DNA of 64,000 nt from Saccharopolyspora soli (GTDB lineage: Bacteria; Actinomycetota; Actinomycetes; Mycobacteriales; Pseudonocardiaceae). This document shows positions 60,720 through 64,000 of this stretch, in pieces. A model generated the notes under the pieces. It saw only the letters and a list, made by a program, of their open reading frames with translations, made no database searches and had not been told where the DNA came from. The translations under genes and the position numbers were made by a program. Position 1 is the first letter of the stretch, and every line of letters starts with the position of its first letter. The stretch covers positions 113,233 through 177,232 of the forward strand of contig NZ_JALBWV010000012.1 of NCBI RefSeq assembly GCF_022678645.1, written 5' to 3'.

Positions 60720-61615
60720 CCGCCCCCGAAGGACAGAACACGACGGTCGCGTTCGTCGGTCTGGGGGTGATGGGCCTGCCGATGCTGGCCAACGTCGCCA
60801 GCGCGGGCTTCGACGTGCGCGCCTTCGACGTGGCCCCGCAGGCACGGGAAACGGCGCGAGAACATGGCCACACCGTGGTGGACGCGGCGGCCGACGCGCT
60901 CGCGCCCGCTGACGTGGTGATCACCATGCTGCCCGATACGCCGCACGTCGAGCAGGTGAGCCGAGAAGTGCTGGCGAACTGCCGACCGGGCACGCTGCTG
61001 ATCGACATGAGCACGATCTCGCCGCTGACGACCGTCGAACTCGCCCGCACGCTCGCCGACGCCGGGATGGCGATGGTGGACGCGCCGGTCAGCGGCGGCG
61101 TGAAAGGTGCCGTCGCGGGCGCGCTTTCCATCATGGTCGGCGGTGCACCGGACGACGTCGAACGGGCGCGGCCGGTGCTGGCGTCGATGGGCACGCCGAC
61201 CTGCATGGGCCCCTCCGGCGCGGGGCAAGCGACCAAGGCTTGCAACCAGGTCGCGGTGGCCATCAACATCCAGGCCGTGTGCGAGGCGTTGACCCTGGGC
61301 GTCAAGCTCGGCGTCGAACCCGAACTGCTCCGGAAGGCACTGCTGGGTGGCTCCGCCGCCTCCTGGGTGCTGGAAAATCTCGGCAGGCAGATGATCGACG
61401 GCGACGACCGCGCCGGATTCCGAATCTCGTTGCAGGTCAAGGACCTTCGCATCGCCACCGACGCCGCGGCCCGAACCGCGACCCCACTGCCCGGCGCGTT
61501 CGGCGTGCAGGACCTGTACCTGGAGGCCATCGCGCAAGGCGAGGAAGCCAACGGCAACCAGGCGCTTTCGCGGGTGTACGAACGGCTCGCCGCCGTGAAC
61601 ATCGCGCGCGATTGA
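60716..61615 (+). CDS. NAD(P)-dependent beta-hydroxyacid dehydrogenase
   Basis: 299 residues, 3-hydroxyisobutyrate/tartronate-semialdehyde reductase family. GLGVMG at 15-20 binds NAD(P); DAPVSGGVKGAVAGAL is the substrate-binding motif, and Lys174 in GAGQATKACNQ is the catalytic lysine. It likely oxidises or reduces a short hydroxyacid derived from the imported compound. The start overlaps the MFS stop. Confidence 0.88.
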   Translation: MTAPEGQNTTVAFVGLGVMGLPMLANVASAGFDVRAFDVAPQARETAREHGHTVVDAAADALAPADVVITMLPDTPHVEQVSREVLANCRPGTLLIDMSTISPLTTVELARTLADAGMAMVDAPVSGGVKGAVAGALSIMVGGAPDDVERARPVLASMGTPTCMGPSGAGQATKACNQVAVAINIQAVCEALTLGVKLGVEPELLRKALLGGSAASWVLENLGRQMIDGDDRAGFRISLQVKDLRIATDAAARTATPLPGAFGVQDLYLEAIAQGEEANGNQALSRVYERLAAVNIARD

Positions 61616-61861
61616 GCCTCAGAGAGCTTGTCTTCGAACTCGTTTTGCGTGGCGGTGCCGGTGGCGGAACCTCAGAAGCCTTCTCGGTCCGGGATCCCCG
61701 ACATCACGTATGCCAATACACCACGTCGAGGCTGTCCTCCCGAGATAGCTCGGGGTGCGGGGTGTCCCCGCATGGCACCGCTGAGAACCCGCGGCGGTGC
61801 TGGTTGCGAGGGTGGGCTAAGCGGCTTCGCCGCTTCAAAAAACAAGAACAAAAACAGACGC
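61616..61861. other. Convergent intergenic region with hairpins
   Basis: Contains CCCGAG-ATAG-CTCGGG (61739-61754) and AAGCGGC-TTC-GCCGCTT (61819-61835), the latter followed on the plus strand by an A-rich stretch (61837-61855) unusual for this genome. These probably separate the converging transcripts; the A-run is on the wrong side for a classical terminator of either gene. Confidence 0.5.
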
Positions 61862-62512
61862 TCAGCTGTCTAGGCGGGCGCATTCGCGGCAGGCGCGGGC
61901 CGAGGCTGCCACCACGCCGTGCGACACGACGCTGAGCGCGCCAGCTAGCGCGATCAGGAACCAGTTCGCGGCCAGCGGCGATGCGATGGCGAGCGTGACG
62001 GTGGCCAGCGCCATCGCCACGCTGGCCGTCGTCCCGGACCAGGCGACCACGAACGGCAGGCGGTGCGGCATGTCCAGCCAGCGGGCCAGGACTCCGGTGG
62101 CGACCAGGGTCAGCGCAGCCAGCAGGGCGGCCGTGACCGCGACACCGGCCAGCAGCTGGGCCGGGGGCGGCAGTCCCCGGTCGTGGTCGGCGGTCCAGAT
62201 CAGGCTCCAGCAGGCGAGCAGGAACGGCACGGTGATCAAGAGGGCTCGGGCGGTGTGCCTGGTCTGTGCGACGGTCAATTCCTGCTGGCAGCTCGGCACG
62301 AGTTCCTCGGCGGTGCCGAATTCGCGCACGGCTTGCTGGACAGCGCGTTGGTAGGGCATTCCTTCGTCGGTGTACGCCGCGACCGTGTCCGCGAGACCGT
62401 CGCGCATTTCCTGGACCATCCGAGCCTTGGCCCTGGCCGGGCCGTGCAGAGCGGCGGCCAGTGCCGCGGCGTAGTTCTCGATGGGATCGGCTTGCCGACT
62501 GCTCGCGGTCAT
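61862..62512 (-). CDS. Membrane protein with permease-prefix (HAAS-like) domain
   Basis: 216 residues. The N-terminal helical domain (about 1-75, including MVQEMRDGLADTVAAY and AVQQAVREFGTAEELV) resembles the HAAS/permease-prefix domains that accompany PadR regulators. Four hydrophobic segments follow (LLITVPFLLACWSLIW, LLAGVAVTAALLAALTLVATG and two more). The ATG overlaps the padR stop (ATGA). Such PadR/membrane pairs respond to envelope-active compounds; the effect of this one is unknown. Confidence 0.85.
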   Translation of the reverse strand: MTASSRQADPIENYAAALAAALHGPARAKARMVQEMRDGLADTVAAYTDEGMPYQRAVQQAVREFGTAEELVPSCQQELTVAQTRHTARALLITVPFLLACWSLIWTADHDRGLPPPAQLLAGVAVTAALLAALTLVATGVLARWLDMPHRLPFVVAWSGTTASVAMALATVTLAIASPLAANWFLIALAGALSVVSHGVVAASARACRECARLDS

Positions 62513-62838
62513 GTGGCACCGTCGGGGTTCAGGACGCTCCCGATCGCCGTGGTGAACTCCTGCCACTCCGTCCGCTCGGTGGCCAGGCCGCGTCGTCCCG
62601 CTTCGGTGAGCTGGTAGCAGCGCCGTCGTCGTTCACCGATTGATTGCCAGCTGCTGCGCAGCAGCCCGAGCCGCTCCAGCCGGTTCAAGGCCGGGTAGAT
62701 CGTGCCCGTGCGCAGCTCCAGTGCTCCCCTGCTGCGCTGTTGGACCGCGGCGATGATCGCGTAGCCGTGCAGCGGGCCGGGTTCGAGCACGGCCAGCAGC
62801 AGCCCGTCCAGGTGTCCCCGCACCGCATCTGTCCGCAT
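62509..62838 (-). CDS. PadR-family transcriptional regulator
   Basis: 109 residues. The winged helix contains LLAVLEPGPLHGYAIIAAVQQRS and LRTGTIYPALNRLERLGLL, the PadR hallmark (read in parts), followed by YQLTEAGRRGLATE. ATG 62838 opens MRTDAVRGHL, the usual family start. It regulates the downstream overlapping membrane protein and perhaps the divergent membrane gene at 62921. A direct repeat ATATTGG (62877-62883 and 62892-62898) in the 82-bp divergent gap is a candidate contact site. Confidence 0.9.
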   Translation of the reverse strand: MRTDAVRGHLDGLLLAVLEPGPLHGYAIIAAVQQRSRGALELRTGTIYPALNRLERLGLLRSSWQSIGERRRRCYQLTEAGRRGLATERTEWQEFTTAIGSVLNPDGAT

Positions 62839-62920
62839 AGGTGGACAGCCTACCCGTTGTGCTGTAGGTAGCGTATATATTGGCAGACGACATATTGGTA
62901 CCGCCTGGGAGGGACCCGCA

Positions 62921-63382
62921 GTGACCAAGGTTTTGCTGTCCATCCACGTGCTCGCCGCGATCCTGGTGGTCGGACCGATCGCCGTGGCCGCCTCGCTGTT
63001 CCCCCGCTATGCGCGGCAGTCGACAACCGGTGGCGACGATCCGAGCGGGCGCGCGGCCGGGATCGCCGCACTGCTGCACCGGATCTGCCGCGGCTACGCC
63101 GTCATCGGCATCGCGGTTCCGGTCTTCGGCATCGCCACCGGGGCCCAACTCGGCGTCCTCACCGACGCCTGGCTGATCACGTCGGTCGCGCTGACCGCGA
63201 TCGCCGCTGCGATCCTCGCGCTGGCCATCCTGCCCAACCAGCGACGCCTGCTGGCGTCGCCGCAGAACTCACCGCTCGCCCTGGCGACCCGACTGACCAT
63301 GCTCACCGGCCTCTTCAACGTCCTGTGGGCGATCGTGGTCGTCCTCATGATCGTTCGCCCCGGCTCGACCACGGGAGCGTGA
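62921..63382 (+). CDS. Small integral membrane protein
   Basis: 153 residues with four predicted membrane helices (VLLSIHVLAAILVVGPIAVAA at the N-terminus, then three more). GTG 62921 follows GGGAGGG. It resembles DUF2269-type membrane proteins in its N-terminal histidine-containing helix, but the assignment is tentative. The stop overlaps the next start (GTGA). Confidence 0.8.
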   Translation: MTKVLLSIHVLAAILVVGPIAVAASLFPRYARQSTTGGDDPSGRAAGIAALLHRICRGYAVIGIAVPVFGIATGAQLGVLTDAWLITSVALTAIAAAILALAILPNQRRLLASPQNSPLALATRLTMLTGLFNVLWAIVVVLMIVRPGSTTGA

Positions 63383-63669
63383 CCGGCGTGCGCACCCTGC
63401 GGATCGCGGCCATCGCGGAGGCCGCCTCCCTCGCGGTCCTGCTGATCAACCTGCTCACGGCGCACGTCCGGACGATCACAACGCTCGTCGGCCCGCTGCA
63501 CGGCATGGCATACCTGGTCACCATCGCGATGACCTTCGCAACGACCGCCGCGGCGAGCGCGCGGTGGTACGCGGTCATCCCAGGAATCGGCGGACTCCTC
63601 GTCCTGCGACGAATCCGAAGCCACTCCCGAACAAACGAACCCCTGGACCCCGACACCACCGGAGCATGA
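63379..63669 (+). CDS. Small membrane protein, DUF3817-like
   Basis: 96 residues with three hydrophobic helices. VRTLRIAAIAEAASLAVLLINL and VGPLHGMAYLVTIAM (read in parts) match the pattern of DUF3817 proteins. GTG 63379 overlaps the preceding stop; GTG 63388 is an alternative. It forms an operon with the preceding membrane protein, divergent from padR. Confidence 0.8.
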   Translation: MTGVRTLRIAAIAEAASLAVLLINLLTAHVRTITTLVGPLHGMAYLVTIAMTFATTAAASARWYAVIPGIGGLLVLRRIRSHSRTNEPLDPDTTGA

Positions 63670-63794
63670 CGCGTCACCCACGAAAGCCCCTGACCCAACA
63701 GGAAAAGACCGATGACACATGGACCGGCCAGTATCAAACACCGCCGATCCACCGCCAACACCCAGAATTCCGGACCGCGGAACAGAGAAGTGGG

Positions 63795-63841
63795 GTGAGG
63801 GGCACCCTTCACCAACTTACTTGGTAAAGGGTGCCCCTCAC
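63795..63841. repeat. 47-bp dispersed palindrome, family A copy 4
   Basis: GTGAGGGGCACCCTT...AAGGGTGCCCCTCAC, centre ACTTACTT. The downstream flank (TCACCCGAA) resembles that of copy 2 but no family B copy follows before the homopolymer tract. Confidence 0.92.
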
Positions 63842-63859
63842 CCGTCACCCGAACGGCGT

Positions 63860-63944
<85 letters not shown>

Positions 63945-63980
63945 ACGGCGCTGCTGCGACTGCTGGACCTGGGAATGTGA
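63945..63980 (+). other. Possible 3' end of an unidentified gene
   Basis: After the homopolymer tract a frame reads TALLRLLDLGM and stops at 63978-63980. It looks like the tail of a coding sequence whose body is missing. Too short to identify. Confidence 0.25.
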
Positions 63981-64000
63981 CGGACCGTCCGCGCGTCGAC

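Noticed and set aside
58782..60845. 687-codon minus-strand frame opposite rpiB and the MFS gene
   Set aside because: His/Gln/Asp-rich low-complexity translation; the plus strand encodes two recognisable families.
61819..61855. AAGCGGC hairpin with adjacent A-run considered as an intrinsic terminator
   Set aside because: On the plus strand the stem is followed by As rather than Ts, and on the minus strand the T-run precedes the stem, so it fits neither direction as a canonical terminator.

Overview
The window is GC-rich with actinobacterial codon usage and many GTG/TTG starts. The genes point to a high-GC actinomycete, most likely of the Pseudonocardiales (Saccharopolyspora/Amycolatopsis-like). 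That placement is inferred from gene content, not measured.

About half of the window (0-31 kb) is a steroid (cholesterol/phytosterol) catabolic region. It begins inside kshA (Rieske oxygenase of 3-ketosteroid 9alpha-hydroxylase), followed by a small Cys-motif protein and the reductase kshB. A divergent FAD-oxidase/WYL-regulator pair comes next. Then comes an 'igr'-type side-chain operon on the minus strand (chsE1-chsE2-chsH2-chsH1-ltp2), which removes the last propionyl unit of the side chain. KstR, the repressor of the upper pathway, lies at 14.7 kb next to a glycosyltransferase/methyltransferase/toroid-protein operon. From 16.6 to 31 kb is the ring C/D (HIP) pathway: two SDRs, echA20, ipdA, ipdB, ipdC, the repressor kstR2, ipdF, ipdE1, an enoyl-CoA hydratase, three acyl-CoA dehydrogenases (fadE31/32/33-like), a MaoC pair and the thiolase fadA6. 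KstR-type sites (TnnAACnnGTTnnA) and KstR2-type sites (AnCAAGnnCTTGnT) are readable in the divergent promoters where such regulation would be expected.

From 31 to 52.5 kb is an accessory region. It holds a Methyltransf_19/XRE/DUF397 regulatory group, a 1671-residue TPR protein, a membrane-anchored GH25 lysozyme, a three-gene overlapping operon (lipoprotein-like protein plus two P-loop NTPases), and a RiPP locus of the FxSxx-COOH type. The RiPP locus has a 56-residue precursor ending FQNNI (an FxN variant), a ParA-like/TIR-like/NB-ARC/TPR protein (FxsT), a co-directional duplicated-domain protein, a radical SAM/SPASM maturase and a separate HExxH protein. This is the most novel-looking part of the window.

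From 52.5 to 64 kb are a tripartite tricarboxylate transporter (tctCBA), the transcription accessory protein tex, an rpiB/MFS/beta-hydroxyacid dehydrogenase group, a PadR/membrane-protein pair and two small membrane proteins. The window ends in improbable poly-G/poly-C runs that look like an assembly artefact.

Three families of dispersed intergenic palindromes recur across the window: a 47-bp element with GTGAGGGGCACCCTT arms (4 copies), a 44-46-bp element bounded by TCGTGAG/CTCACGA (7 copies), and a GATTTCGC/GCGAAATC palindrome (3 good copies). They sit mostly between convergent genes and in several cases supply stop codons or a C-terminal tail to the neighbouring gene.
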